Assembly: GCA_003281505.1 (NCBI GenBank)
Contig: QCBU01000006.1
Coordinates: 1-64,000, forward strand
Direction of reading: 5' to 3'
DNA length: 64,000 nt
Source: Prochlorococcus sp. AG-347-J14
Lineage (GTDB): Bacteria; Cyanobacteriota; Cyanobacteriia; PCC-6307; Cyanobiaceae
The notes under the pieces are model-generated. The model saw only the letters and a program-made list of their open reading frames with translations. It was not told where the DNA came from and did no database searches. The position numbers and the translations under genes were made by a program. Shown piece after piece: positions 56,944 through 64,000 of this stretch. The stretch's first letter is position 1. Every line of letters begins with the position of its first letter.

Positions 56944-57594
56944 ATGAAAAAAAGTTCTTTTAAATTTTGTTGGGAAGATATATTGTTGGAGATGCTTCCT
57001 TCAAGAGGTTTATTTTTACCGCAAACAAAAGAATTGTTAATATCCGATATTCATCTTGGGAAAGCTGAGTATTTTCAGCAAAATGGTATCCCACTTACCA
57101 ATAATTCAGATGAAAATAATTTCGCAAGAATAAAAAAAATAGTAAAAAAATATACTCCTGATAAATTAATAATTTTGGGAGATTTATTCCACAGCAAATA
57201 TTCAATAGATAAAACTCTTCAAAAAAAAGTTGAGGATCTTCCTGAACTACTAAAAACCAAAGTTGAACTAATCCTGGGAAATCACGATGTAGGTTGTGAT
57301 TTTAAAAATATAAAAATTTTTGATATTAGAAAAACTAAAAATATTACTTTTAGCCATGAGCCAGTTAACTTAGAAAACAATAAAACCTTGAATATTTGTG
57401 GACATTATCATCCAAAAATCCATTTAAAAAACAATGGAGATAAATTATCTTTTAGGTGTTTTGCAATGGATAACAATAAAAATGTTTTATATCTGCCTGC
57501 ATTCGGAGACTTAACCGGAGGATATCCCTGCAAAAAATCATTTAAAAAATGGGCAATTGTTTCTAAAGAAGAAATTATCGAAATAAAATCTTAA
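56944..57594 (+). CDS. pdeM: Ligase-associated DNA damage response endonuclease PdeM
   Basis: A 216-aa calcineurin-like metallophosphoesterase: ISDIHLGKAEYF, IILGDLFHS, LGNHDVG, and CGHYHPK supply the two-metal site. It starts on the base after the helicase stop. PdeM-type proteins are the fourth member of the exonuclease-ligase-helicase cluster. No terminator is obvious after it: the following 208 bp hold a T run at about 57668-57676 without a clear hairpin. Confidence 0.9.
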   Translation: MKKSSFKFCWEDILLEMLPSRGLFLPQTKELLISDIHLGKAEYFQQNGIPLTNNSDENNFARIKKIVKKYTPDKLIILGDLFHSKYSIDKTLQKKVEDLPELLKTKVELILGNHDVGCDFKNIKIFDIRKTKNITFSHEPVNLENNKTLNICGHYHPKIHLKNNGDKLSFRCFAMDNNKNVLYLPAFGDLTGGYPCKKSFKKWAIVSKEEIIEIKS

Positions 57595-57802
57595 GAAAAA
57601 TCCTATTAAGGTGACTTAAATTTTTCATTTAGATATACCAATTTATACTTAAAAGTCTCGTTTAGTTTTTTTTTCAATTACTTTGGATTCAATAAATCTA
57701 ATTTCTACTAGCAAAAATAGATAATAAAAATTTTAAAAAGCTAATGCCCCTTTCCTTAGCAAACAATCCACGTTATAAAAAAAATAAACACATTTTATAG
57801 AA

Positions 57803-58105
57803 ATGAAAAAATTAATATCCTTGATTTTATTTCCATTTCTTTTAATTCCATTTGCGGCAGAAGCAAATGATAATTTTTCTGTTGAGATAGAGGCACTTAC
57901 ACTCGTAATGGAGCAATATAAGGAAGATACTGAATCAAGTGTTGAATTAGATTTAGAAGATAAAAAGCCAAGTTTCATGGCTCTTAAACAAGACGAATGC
58001 AATGCCACTGTTGAAGTTACAGAAAAAACAGGATTAGAGGTTGTAAATACTGAATCTTTCGATGTAAATGTCTGCTTGAAAGAAATCTATAAAGTAATCA
58101 ATTAA
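57803..58105 (+). CDS. Small exported protein (100 aa) of unknown function
   Basis: A signal peptide (MKKLISLILFPFLLIPFAAEA) precedes an acidic mature domain of about 78 residues, with two cysteines (DECNATVEV and NVCLKEIY) that probably form a disulfide. I recognise no family. A frame on the opposite strand here is only its shadow. Confidence 0.7.
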   Translation: MKKLISLILFPFLLIPFAAEANDNFSVEIEALTLVMEQYKEDTESSVELDLEDKKPSFMALKQDECNATVEVTEKTGLEVVNTESFDVNVCLKEIYKVIN

Positions 58106-58123
58106 ATAAGCAGGTTATAAAAA

Positions 58124-58129
58124 TATAAT
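58124..58129 (+). promoter_or_regulatory. Putative -10 box of a candidate small RNA
   Basis: A perfect TATAAT lies about 7 nt before position 58136, upstream of a three-hairpin region with no ORF on this strand. Prochlorococcus small-RNA promoters commonly show only a strong -10. Confidence 0.4.
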
Positions 58130-58135
58130 AAAAAA

Positions 58136-58250
58136 CAAGCAAATTAAAGAGGTCTTTTACTTAAAGAAGGTAAGACCTCGAGACCTAACAGAAAACTTTG
58201 GAACGGGTTCTGCATACCCAATTAATAACTACAATGTAATTGTAGAGCTG
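58136..58250 (+). ncRNA. Candidate small non-coding RNA with three hairpins
   Basis: The stretch between the exported-protein stop and the next gene has no credible ORF on the plus strand but is strongly structured. Hairpin 1 pairs GAGGTCTT (58149-58156) with AAGACCTC (58172-58179); a second AGACCT at 58181-58186 can compete for the same arm. Hairpin 2 pairs GGGT (58205-58208) with ACCC (58216-58219). Hairpin 3 pairs CTACAAT (58229-58235) with ATTGTAG (58239-58245) around GTA. The T run expected of a terminator is missing. The layout is like that of Yfr-type cyanobacterial RNAs, but identity is not claimed. Confidence 0.45.
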
Positions 58251-58289
58251 TAATTAAAAGTACAAAAACTAAAATTATTTTTTAAGTAA

Positions 58290-58436
58290 TTATTTCTTCT
58301 TTGATAATGTTTGTGATTCTTCTCTAGACATTAAAGCTTCGATTTGAGCAAGAACTTTTTGAAGTTCATCCGTTTTTGTAAGAGATGCTTCTGCTACTTC
58401 TCTTAATTTTTCTAACTGTTCTTTAGTTTTATCCAT
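58290..58436 (-). CDS. 48-aa helical protein of unknown function
   Basis: An ATG at 58436 opens 48 codons: TKEQLEKLREVAEASLTK, then DELQKVLAQIEALMSREES and a basic end. The whole is a regular charged amphipathic helix with leucine spacing of a coiled coil. No family is recognised, but the composition is far from random. Confidence 0.6.
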   Translation of the reverse strand: MDKTKEQLEKLREVAEASLTKTDELQKVLAQIEALMSREESQTLSKKK

Positions 58437-58446
58437 GATAAATAAA

Positions 58447-58602
58447 TTAGAAATTAACCACTTTTAAAAATGGTTTTAATACAGATTTTTCACTCCCACA
58501 CAGATTCATATTCTCTCTTTTTTTTATAAAGTCAAATAAATTTTCCTTTATTAAGGTTTTATGAGGACTTCCAATTAATTCTTTATTTATTAATGAAGCC
58601 AT
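58447..58602 (-). CDS. Hypothetical 51-aa protein
   Basis: An ATG at 58602 opens 51 codons (MASLINKELIGSPHKTLIKE at the start, one cysteine in NLCGSEK). It ends 10 nt before the 48-aa protein start on the same strand, so they may be co-transcribed. No motif is visible and the support is mainly the open frame. Confidence 0.35.
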   Translation of the reverse strand: MASLINKELIGSPHKTLIKENLFDFIKKRENMNLCGSEKSVLKPFLKVVNF

Positions 58603-58632
58603 AAGATTACCTGAAATAGAAATACTTTTAAA

Positions 58633-58722
58633 TTATGAAGTAAATACAGGCAAGCCAATAGTTGCAGTTGTTATTAAAGCTCCTGCAAAAATCAAAAAAG
58701 GTAGAAAAGGATAGTTTTTCAA
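58633..58722 (-). CDS. Possible 29-aa hydrophobic peptide
   Basis: From a TTG at 58722 the frame reads KNYPFLPFLIFAGALITTAT then IGLPVFTS. It could be a single-span membrane peptide. No ATG or GTG is available in the frame back to the nearest in-frame stop (upstream, about 58811), so a TTG start is required. Support is weak. Confidence 0.3.
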   Translation of the reverse strand: MKNYPFLPFLIFAGALITTATIGLPVFTS

Positions 58723-58829
58723 AAATAAACTTACTAATTCGAAATAACTATATAGGTATTTATACTGTTTGTCTACCCCTAGCCCCTGTTTAACGTAAAA
58801 ATTTTTCTTTTAAAAGTAAAAATTAAACA

Positions 58830-59639
58830 TCAACCAAATTTACCAGATATGTATTCTTGAGTAGTTTTTTCTTTTGGGGAGTTAAAAATTTTATTTGTCG
58901 AATTAAATTCAGCAAGATAACCAACCTTTCCTCCATCACCATCTTCATATTCAATAGCATTAAAAAATGCAGTCATATCACTAACTCTTAATGCCTGTTG
59001 CATATTATGAGTAACGATAATTATTGTGTAATTCTTCTTAAGTTCATGCATAGTCTCTTCTATTTTCAAAGTAGAGATTGGATCTAAAGCTGAACATGGC
59101 TCATCCATGAGAATTATTTCAGGCTCAATAGCAATAGTTCGAGCAATACATAATCTTTGTTGTTGTCCACCAGATAAAGAGTAACCACTATCATTTAATT
59201 TATCCTTACATTCATCCCATAAAGCAGCCTTTTTTAGTGAACTTTCCACTAATTCATCCATATCTCCTGTAAAGCCATTAATTCTTGCTCCAAATGCTAT
59301 ATTTTCGTAGATAGATTTAGGAAAAGGATTAGGCTGTTGAAAAACCATTCCGATTCTTCTTCTTACTTCTACTGGATCTACTCTTTTATCGTAAATATTA
59401 GTTCCATCAAACAGGACAGTGCCCTTCAGTGAGCAATTAGGAATTAAATCGTTCATCCTATTTAATGATCTAAGAACAGTTGATTTACCACAACCTGAAG
59501 GACCAATAAGAGATGTTATATTGCCTTTTTTAAAGTTGCAAAAAACATTTCTTACTGCTTCAAAAGTTCCATAACTAATAGAAACATTCTCAAGGGATAA
59601 AATGATATTCTTTGGTATTTTTTTATTAGTTTTAATCAT
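58830..59639 (-). CDS. pstB: Phosphate ABC transporter ATPase PstB
   Basis: A 269-aa ATPase with PstB-specific traits: [20 protein letters not shown] (Walker A), [11 protein letters not shown] (Q-loop), [17 protein letters not shown] (signature) and [12 protein letters not shown] (Walker B). It energises high-affinity phosphate uptake. It begins directly at the pstA stop and ends the pstSCAB run. Confidence 0.97.
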   Translation of the reverse strand: MIKTNKKIPKNIILSLENVSISYGTFEAVRNVFCNFKKGNITSLIGPSGCGKSTVLRSLNRMNDLIPNCSLKGTVLFDGTNIYDKRVDPVEVRRRIGMVFQQPNPFPKSIYENIAFGARINGFTGDMDELVESSLKKAALWDECKDKLNDSGYSLSGGQQQRLCIARTIAIEPEIILMDEPCSALDPISTLKIEETMHELKKNYTIIIVTHNMQQALRVSDMTAFFNAIEYEDGDGGKVGYLAEFNSTNKIFNSPKEKTTQEYISGKFG

Positions 59640-60533
59640 TTATACTCTCTTAGTTTTCTCAGTAAAAGCGGCCAATATCCTTGAAAATATATTTACTAAT
59701 AGAATCGATAAAACAAGAATAAAGGAAGCTGCCCAGGCTAATTTGTTCTGCGCATCATAAGGTTCAAGAGCAAAATTGTATATTAATACAGCCAAAGAAC
59801 CCATCTCGTAAAACAAATCTTCAATACCTACTATGTAGTAGTAAGAAAATAAAGCAGTAAAAATCAAAGGTGCTGTTTCTCCTGCAGCTCTCGCAATGCC
59901 AAGAACTACGCCAGTAGCAATTGATCTAAATGCAGAGGGCAAAGTAACTTTTAATATAGTTGCATACATACTTGCTCCAACACCAAGAGACGCATATCTT
60001 AATTCGTTAGGAACTAACTTTAAACCTTCATCAGTGGTCTTAATCACAGTAGGCAACATTAATATTGAAAGTGCCATACCTCCGGCCAAGCCACTGTACA
60101 TACTTCCAAATAATATCTTTGTTGAAACAATTAAGGCATAAATAAATACACCGGCAATTATTGAGGGGACTCCCGCTAAAACATTTACTCCGAATCTAAT
60201 AAATCTTGAAAAAGCACCGCCTTTGGAATATTCTGCAAGATATATTCCACCGCCTACACCTACTGGTATGGCAATAATTGAGGCAATGGTAGTTATTATT
60301 AATGTCCCGATCAATGCAGGATTAATACCTCCTGCATCTAAATCATCTCCAGGTGGATTTGGTTCTAAAGTAAATAGTTCTGGTGTGATTTGAGATCCAC
60401 CTTTGATGAGAATATAAGTCACCAGAAAAATCAAAGGAAGTATCGCTATCAATGCACAAAGTACTGATAAAGAAGTAAAGAATTTATCTCCTATATTTCT
60501 TGATAATCTTTTCTGGTAATAAAGTGAATTCAT
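59640..60533 (-). CDS. pstA: Phosphate ABC transporter permease PstA
   Basis: A 297-aa permease with about six membrane helices and the ABC-permease EAA loop (LRYASLGVGASMYATILKVTLP). GGGIYLAEYSKGG near residue 94 is typical of PstA. It pairs with PstC to form the channel. The gap to pstC is 6 nt and pstB follows with none, so it is in the middle of the operon. Confidence 0.96.
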   Translation of the reverse strand: MNSLYYQKRLSRNIGDKFFTSLSVLCALIAILPLIFLVTYILIKGGSQITPELFTLEPNPPGDDLDAGGINPALIGTLIITTIASIIAIPVGVGGGIYLAEYSKGGAFSRFIRFGVNVLAGVPSIIAGVFIYALIVSTKILFGSMYSGLAGGMALSILMLPTVIKTTDEGLKLVPNELRYASLGVGASMYATILKVTLPSAFRSIATGVVLGIARAAGETAPLIFTALFSYYYIVGIEDLFYEMGSLAVLIYNFALEPYDAQNKLAWAASFILVLSILLVNIFSRILAAFTEKTKRV

Positions 60534-60539
60534 AATTAT

Positions 60540-61487
60540 CTAATATTTGAGACTAAATCTCTTAACTAGCCATTGAGCAAAGATATTGACCACTAAAGAA
60601 AGGATCATCAGTACAAAAGCTGCATAAAACAGTGATGAGACCTGACTTCCATCAGCCTCTCCAAACTGATTTGCAAGCATGGAGGAAATGGTATATCCAG
60701 GAGATAAAAGAGACCAACTAAATGCATTGGAATTACCAATAATCATCGTTACAGCCATTGTTTCTCCCATTGCCCTTCCTAAAGCCAATAGAACACCTGC
60801 CATTATTCCTGATAGTGCTGCTGGCAAAATCACTGAAAATATTGTCTTCCATCTACTTGCTCCAATTCCATAAGCTGCATTTCTAAGCTTTTTTGGGACC
60901 TGATTAAGTGAATCTCTTGCAATGGAAGTCACTATTGGCAAAAGCATCACGACTAAAATCAATATTGCTAACAAGGAATTCCTTCCTGTAGGTTCTGTAC
61001 TGAATAAAGGTATCCAACCAAAGACATTATGTAAAAAGACAAAAAAGGCTCTAAAAAAAGGTTCCATCACAAATATTGCCCAAAGTCCCAATACAACTGA
61101 TGGTATAGCCGCTAGTAATTCAACAAAGGAGCCTATTATTTCTCTAACAACTTTAGGCACAAAGTCTTCGGTAATAAATATCGCGGTTCCAACTCCTAGA
61201 GGGATAGTTATTAATAACGAAAGAAATGAGGTCACTAATGTGCCATAAATTGCAGTAAAAGCTCCGTATTCATCTTTTACTGGATTCCATTCAGAGGTTA
61301 CTAAAAACTTCAATCCATACCTTGAAAAGGATTCAAATGACTGAAAAAAGACAACTAAAATAATTCCTAAAAGTATTATTGCTACGAAACTAGACAAGAC
61401 TAGGGCAGTATTCTTGAAGATAATATCTATATTTTTTTCGATACCGAATCTTTTACGATTCTTGAAAAGAGTTAATTTCTCTTCCAT
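60540..61487 (-). CDS. pstC: Phosphate ABC transporter permease PstC
   Basis: A 315-aa membrane protein with about six helices. SFVELLAAIPSVVLGLWAIFV and the EAA loop KLRNAAYGIGASRWKTIFSVI-type segment are PstC signatures, and GRAMGETMAVTMIIGN lies at the inner gate. It is separated from pstS by 105 bp containing a hairpin. Confidence 0.96.
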   Translation of the reverse strand: MEEKLTLFKNRKRFGIEKNIDIIFKNTALVLSSFVAIILLGIILVVFFQSFESFSRYGLKFLVTSEWNPVKDEYGAFTAIYGTLVTSFLSLLITIPLGVGTAIFITEDFVPKVVREIIGSFVELLAAIPSVVLGLWAIFVMEPFFRAFFVFLHNVFGWIPLFSTEPTGRNSLLAILILVVMLLPIVTSIARDSLNQVPKKLRNAAYGIGASRWKTIFSVILPAALSGIMAGVLLALGRAMGETMAVTMIIGNSNAFSWSLLSPGYTISSMLANQFGEADGSQVSSLFYAAFVLMILSLVVNIFAQWLVKRFSLKY

Positions 61488-61534
61488 TAAAAAAAGAATA
61501 TCTCTATAAATCTACTACCAAATGTCGTAAAAGA

Positions 61535-61552
61535 CTTTAAGAGGACTTAAAG
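61535..61552 (-). other. Hairpin in the pstS-pstC gap
   Basis: CTTTAAG (61535-61541) and CTTAAAG (61546-61552) are complementary, forming a 7-bp stem with a 4-nt loop in the pstS-pstC gap. It is AT-rich and lacks a T run, so it is not a plain terminator. It may protect the pstS 3' end or lower read-through into pstC. Confidence 0.4.
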
Positions 61553-61592
61553 GTATATGAAAGTCATGATAATTTGACATCTATTAAAAAAT

Positions 61593-62564
61593 TTAACTAC
61601 CTATTTTTTCAACGGCAGCTCTTGATTTTAAAAGGATATTTCCTTTTAAGGGGATAAATCCAAGGGATGAAGCCTTATCTTGATACTCATAACTTAACAA
61701 TGTATTAAAGGCTTGTTTGATTGCTTTAGTATTTCTACCATTACCTTTTTCGTAAGCAAGTATCCATGTCAATGAAGCTATAGGGTACGCTCCTTTTGCT
61801 GTTGGATTAGGATTTTTACCTGCAAGATTTTCATCTAACGTAATACCATTAAGAGCCTTAGCTCCTGCTTCTGCAGATGGTTTTAGAAACTCCCCTGAAA
61901 GATTTTGAAGTGCAGCAGCCTTAACATTACCTTTAATATATGACTGATTTACATACCCAATTGCTCCTGGAGTGTTTTGAATTACACCTGCAACACCAGA
62001 ATTACCCTTAGCACCAACACCTGCTGGCCACTTAACTGATTTACCAGTACCAAGATTCCAAGTTTTAGAAAAAGCCTCCATAGAATTTGTAAAAGCTTTA
62101 GTAGTTCCTGAACCATCAGAACGATGTGTCCAAGTTAACTTTCCTGATTTACAGCCTAATTCTTTCCAGTTTTTAACCATACCCATTGCAACTCGTACTG
62201 CTTGCTCTTGAGTAAGTTTCAAATCGCAATCATAGTTATAACCAAAGGCAATAGTTCCTCCAACCATAGGAATCTGTACTAAGCCTCTTGATACCTTTTC
62301 TATATCCTTAGCCTTCATAGGATCATCAGAAGCACCAAAATTTACTGTTTCATCTATAAAGGCTTTTCTGCCAGAACCAGAACCTACTGCTTGATAGTTA
62401 ACTCTTGGTCCACCTGATTTGGCTAAGTCAAAAAACCACCTAGTATAAATTTTCGAGGGAAATGTAGCACCTGCTCCGCTCAATCTTTTTGAAGCAATTG
62501 CTTCTTGAGAGAGAACTAATGAGATAGCAGAAGAAAAAACAAGGATTTTTTTTAAAATACCCAC
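61593..62564 (-). CDS. pstS: Periplasmic phosphate-binding protein PstS
   Basis: A 323-aa protein. A signal peptide (about residues 1-24, ending EAIAS) precedes SGAGATFPSKIYTRWF, the phosphate-binding N-terminal loop. YQAVGSGSGRKAF, DDPMK and RSDGSGTTKAF complete the ligand site. The start is a GTG. It is the first gene of the pst run, likely PhoB-controlled and strongly expressed; a TATATT lies about 30 nt upstream but no clear Pho box is seen. Confidence 0.97.
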   Translation of the reverse strand: MGILKKILVFSSAISLVLSQEAIASKRLSGAGATFPSKIYTRWFFDLAKSGGPRVNYQAVGSGSGRKAFIDETVNFGASDDPMKAKDIEKVSRGLVQIPMVGGTIAFGYNYDCDLKLTQEQAVRVAMGMVKNWKELGCKSGKLTWTHRSDGSGTTKAFTNSMEAFSKTWNLGTGKSVKWPAGVGAKGNSGVAGVIQNTPGAIGYVNQSYIKGNVKAAALQNLSGEFLKPSAEAGAKALNGITLDENLAGKNPNPTAKGAYPIASLTWILAYEKGNGRNTKAIKQAFNTLLSYEYQDKASSLGFIPLKGNILLKSRAAVEKIGS

Positions 62565-62589
62565 TTTGTAATGAGAAATGAGTCTGTTT

Positions 62590-62595
62590 AATATA
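62590..62595 (-). promoter_or_regulatory. Putative -10 element of pstS
   Basis: Minus-strand TATATT about 30 nt before the pstS GTG. Upstream sequence is AT-rich, with TTTAA repeats spaced 8 nt apart instead of the 11 nt of a typical cyanobacterial Pho box, so PhoB control is not shown by sequence. Confidence 0.35.
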
Positions 62596-62730
62596 AATTA
62601 CAACCATGAGGTAATTAAAAATTTAAAGATATATAAATCAAATTATTTTGATACACAAAATTATTATGTATATATCGGCATTAAGAGCTCAGCTAGCAAT
62701 TTAAATTTCAATTAAATATCGACTCTTTAT

Positions 62731-63100
62731 TTAGAATTTAATTTTTGTTGTTACTCTGTTTTTATTTTGAGATTTGAATTCAAAAATTCCTGTATCAGTA
62801 AATATTGTCAATTGATCTCCAGATGTTTCTTCAATTGCAATTCCCTCAGACTCTAAATTTTTAACATAAACATTACCAATCAGTTTTAGAGATTTATCAT
62901 CTTTGTCAAAAGAAAGTTTGTCAGAATAAGCCTCAAAATTACCGCTATTGCTTTTAATAAACTACATTGCCAATAGCCTCTAAATCACCTTCTAAAGTAT
63001 TTACTTGAGAATCAGATGTAATTGTGTAATTAATTAATTCCTCAGCAAAAGAATATTCAGCTAATAAAAATAAAAAAGATGCAAAAAATAAGCTTTTCAT
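62731..63100 (-). pseudogene. LptA/OstA-like exported protein gene with a single-base frameshift
   Basis: The ATG at 63100 opens a signal peptide (MKSLFFASFLFLLAEYSFA) and then NYTITSDSQVNTLEGD and EAIGNVVY before an early stop at 62954-62956. Removing one T from the TTT at 62959-62961 continues the protein with IKSNSGNFEAYSDKLSF, LKLIGNVYVKN and on to a stop at 62731-62733, for about 122 residues. The repeated GNV strands and ADS/SDS-like pattern fit the LptA/OstA periplasmic LPS-bridge fold. The second half has no start codon. It starts right after the cytochrome c stop. A genuine mutation or a base-call error cannot be told apart. Confidence 0.7.
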
Positions 63101-63454
63101 TTACTCCCAACCCTTTTCTGCATTTTGAATAATCCATTGTGCAAGAACCTTATCCTCTCCATCCTTCAATTTATTTTTATAACCTTTCATAAAACCAATC
63201 CCATCATTAGCAATTTTTGCTATTGAAATCTCATCTGCTATTCCTCTTTTTTCAAGGTCGGAAAGTTTTAATGATTTAGATCCTTTAAGAACTACTGATC
63301 CACCTTTTACATGGCAGCCTGCACAAACATTTCTAAAAATTGTTTCTCCATCTCTAAAATCAGAAGCCATTAGATATCTATTTTGCACAGAGGTTTGAAA
63401 AATAATTATTAAAGTTATTACAGGAATTACAAGTAGATATTTAAATATTTTCAT
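63101..63454 (-). CDS. Small exported cytochrome c (cytochrome c6-like)
   Basis: About 117 aa from the ATG at 63454; a GTG at 63472 would add six residues in front of the signal. A hydrophobic signal (KIFKYLLVIPVITLIIIF) precedes a class I cytochrome with CAGCH as the covalent heme site and a probable axial Met in GIGFMKGYKNKL. AQWIIQNAEKGW is the C-terminal helix. It resembles PetJ, which carries electrons from cytochrome b6f to photosystem I or oxidase, but paralogs with other partners exist, so petJ is not assigned. Its stop abuts the LptA-like start. Confidence 0.85.
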   Translation of the reverse strand: MKIFKYLLVIPVITLIIIFQTSVQNRYLMASDFRDGETIFRNVCAGCHVKGGSVVLKGSKSLKLSDLEKRGIADEISIAKIANDGIGFMKGYKNKLKDGEDKVLAQWIIQNAEKGWE

Positions 63455-63508
63455 TTGATTTATTTCACTCACAACTAATTTAGCTATTAATTATAAATCT
63501 CGATCTTT

Positions 63509-64000
63509 CTATTTTAATAGTTCTACTGCTACTACAAGATTTCCTAATAATCCGTTCAAAATATTTAGTTGTTCTTTACTACCAAATGCTATTAATACCT
63601 GACCTGGCTGAAGTATAAAGTTACCTCCAGGATTAGTGAACAATTTTTCATTTTCTTTGATAGCCAATATTTTTGCACCGCTCTTTTTCCCTATTCCAAG
63701 TTCAGAGAGTGATCTTTTCTCTGCTGTTTCAAAAAGACTAATATCATTACTTAATTCAAATTCTTCAATCTCACATTCACTTCCTGCAAGCAGATCAAGA
63801 AAGTCAATCGCGATTGGTCTTAAAGCCATTGAAGCCATTGCTCTTCCTGCAGCAATATAAGGACTTACAACTATACTTGCACCAGCTAATCTCAACTTAC
63901 TTGCAGCTTCTTCAGTTCCAGCTCTTGCAATTACTCTTATAGAACCTCTTATCCCTTTAGCACTTAAAACCACATATAAATTTGCAGCATCATTAGGTAG
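63509..64000 (-). CDS. Potassium-channel/TrkA-type regulatory protein (3' part)
   Basis: The frame stays open to base 64000, so the gene starts outside the window; about 163 residues are visible. They hold the end of a RCK/TrkA-N Rossmann domain (NDAANLYVVLSAKGI, VIARAGTEEAASKLRLAGAS) followed by a TrkA-C domain (LAIKENEKLFTNPGG, FILQPGQVLIAFGS). In cyanobacteria this layout usually belongs to a single-chain potassium channel with an N-terminal pore. The pore would be in the missing part. Confidence 0.85.
   Translation of the reverse strand, partial: LPNDAANLYVVLSAKGIRGSIRVIARAGTEEAASKLRLAGASIVVSPYIAAGRAMASMALRPIAIDFLDLLAGSECEIEEFELSNDISLFETAEKRSLSELGIGKKSGAKILAIKENEKLFTNPGGNFILQPGQVLIAFGSKEQLNILNGLLGNLVVAVELLK

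Noticed and set aside
57733..58008. A minus-strand 91-codon frame over the small exported protein
   Set aside because: It is antisense to a gene with a good signal peptide and has no protein-like pattern.
62600..62640. A Pho box upstream of pstS
   Set aside because: TTTAA repeats are present but spaced 8 nt apart and lack the CC that follows in typical cyanobacterial sites; I could not support it.

Overview
The window is a stretch of chromosome from a picocyanobacterium, almost certainly a high-light-type Prochlorococcus. The evidence is the very AT-rich sequence, very short intergenic gaps, and a cyanobacterial gene set: geranylgeranyl reductase ChlP, PetN, Psb29/Thf1, PcyA, CcsA, SipA, the bifunctional class II FBP/SBPase, ferredoxin-sulfite reductase and DevBCA-type exporters. 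The strain cannot be fixed from the sequence alone. I found no rRNA, tRNA, insertion sequence, integrase or CRISPR array.

Layout. 1-4.5 kb: end of accD, a small exported protein, a Gfo/Idh/MocA oxidoreductase, then class I and class II FBP aldolases in tandem, closed by a bidirectional terminator. 4.5-7.3 kb (minus): purQ, purS, a tiny zinc-finger protein, a CobW-type metallochaperone GTPase and a pentapeptide-repeat protein. 7.4-10 kb (plus): a uracil phosphoribosyltransferase-like gene, a small membrane protein, ilvD. 10-17 kb (minus): a carbon/tetrapyrrole block (glpX, hemA, glgC, gnd, pgl, a CIA30 protein and a small conserved protein). 17-29 kb: rpe, ccsA, lptB, DUF309, typA, a VanY-type peptidase, chlP, glyS, sir, a VanX-type dipeptidase. 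29-38.9 kb (minus): recG, an unknown protein, tsf and rpsB with a structured leader, a glycosyltransferase, a 49-aa basic protein, devA-devC-devB and pcyA. 38.9-45.5 kb: paired M16 peptidases, sipA, ftsH, clpP, thf1, petN with a coupled 46-aa membrane protein, DUF2103.

45.5-51.8 kb is different. It is a strip of about 15 small genes of unknown function on both strands, with loose spacing. Among them are two tiny proteins related to each other, a ribbon-helix-helix-like protein, a DUF2130 nuclease-like gene frameshifted at an A8 run, and a free-standing IF-2 N-terminal domain. It leads into a tightly coupled four-gene DNA-repair operon at 51.8-57.6 kb (beta-lactamase-fold exonuclease, ATP-dependent ligase, Lhr-like helicase, PdeM phosphoesterase).

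57.6-64 kb: a small exported protein, a candidate structured RNA, small ORFs, the pstS-pstC-pstA-pstB phosphate transporter, a frameshifted LptA-like gene, a small cytochrome c and the 3' part of a potassium-channel/TrkA-type gene.

Most notable signals: (1) interleaved 8- and 9-bp complementary pairs in the rpsB leader that define an H-type pseudoknot; (2) two +1-type frameshifts, one at an A8 run where slippage could restore DUF2130 and one that breaks an LptA-like gene; (3) a 30-codon ORF joined by stop/start overlaps between DUF309 and lptB, where an lptA could be expected; (4) a pair of related tiny proteins in the small-gene strip; (5) a candidate ncRNA near 58.2 kb; (6) a 46-aa membrane protein translationally coupled to petN.
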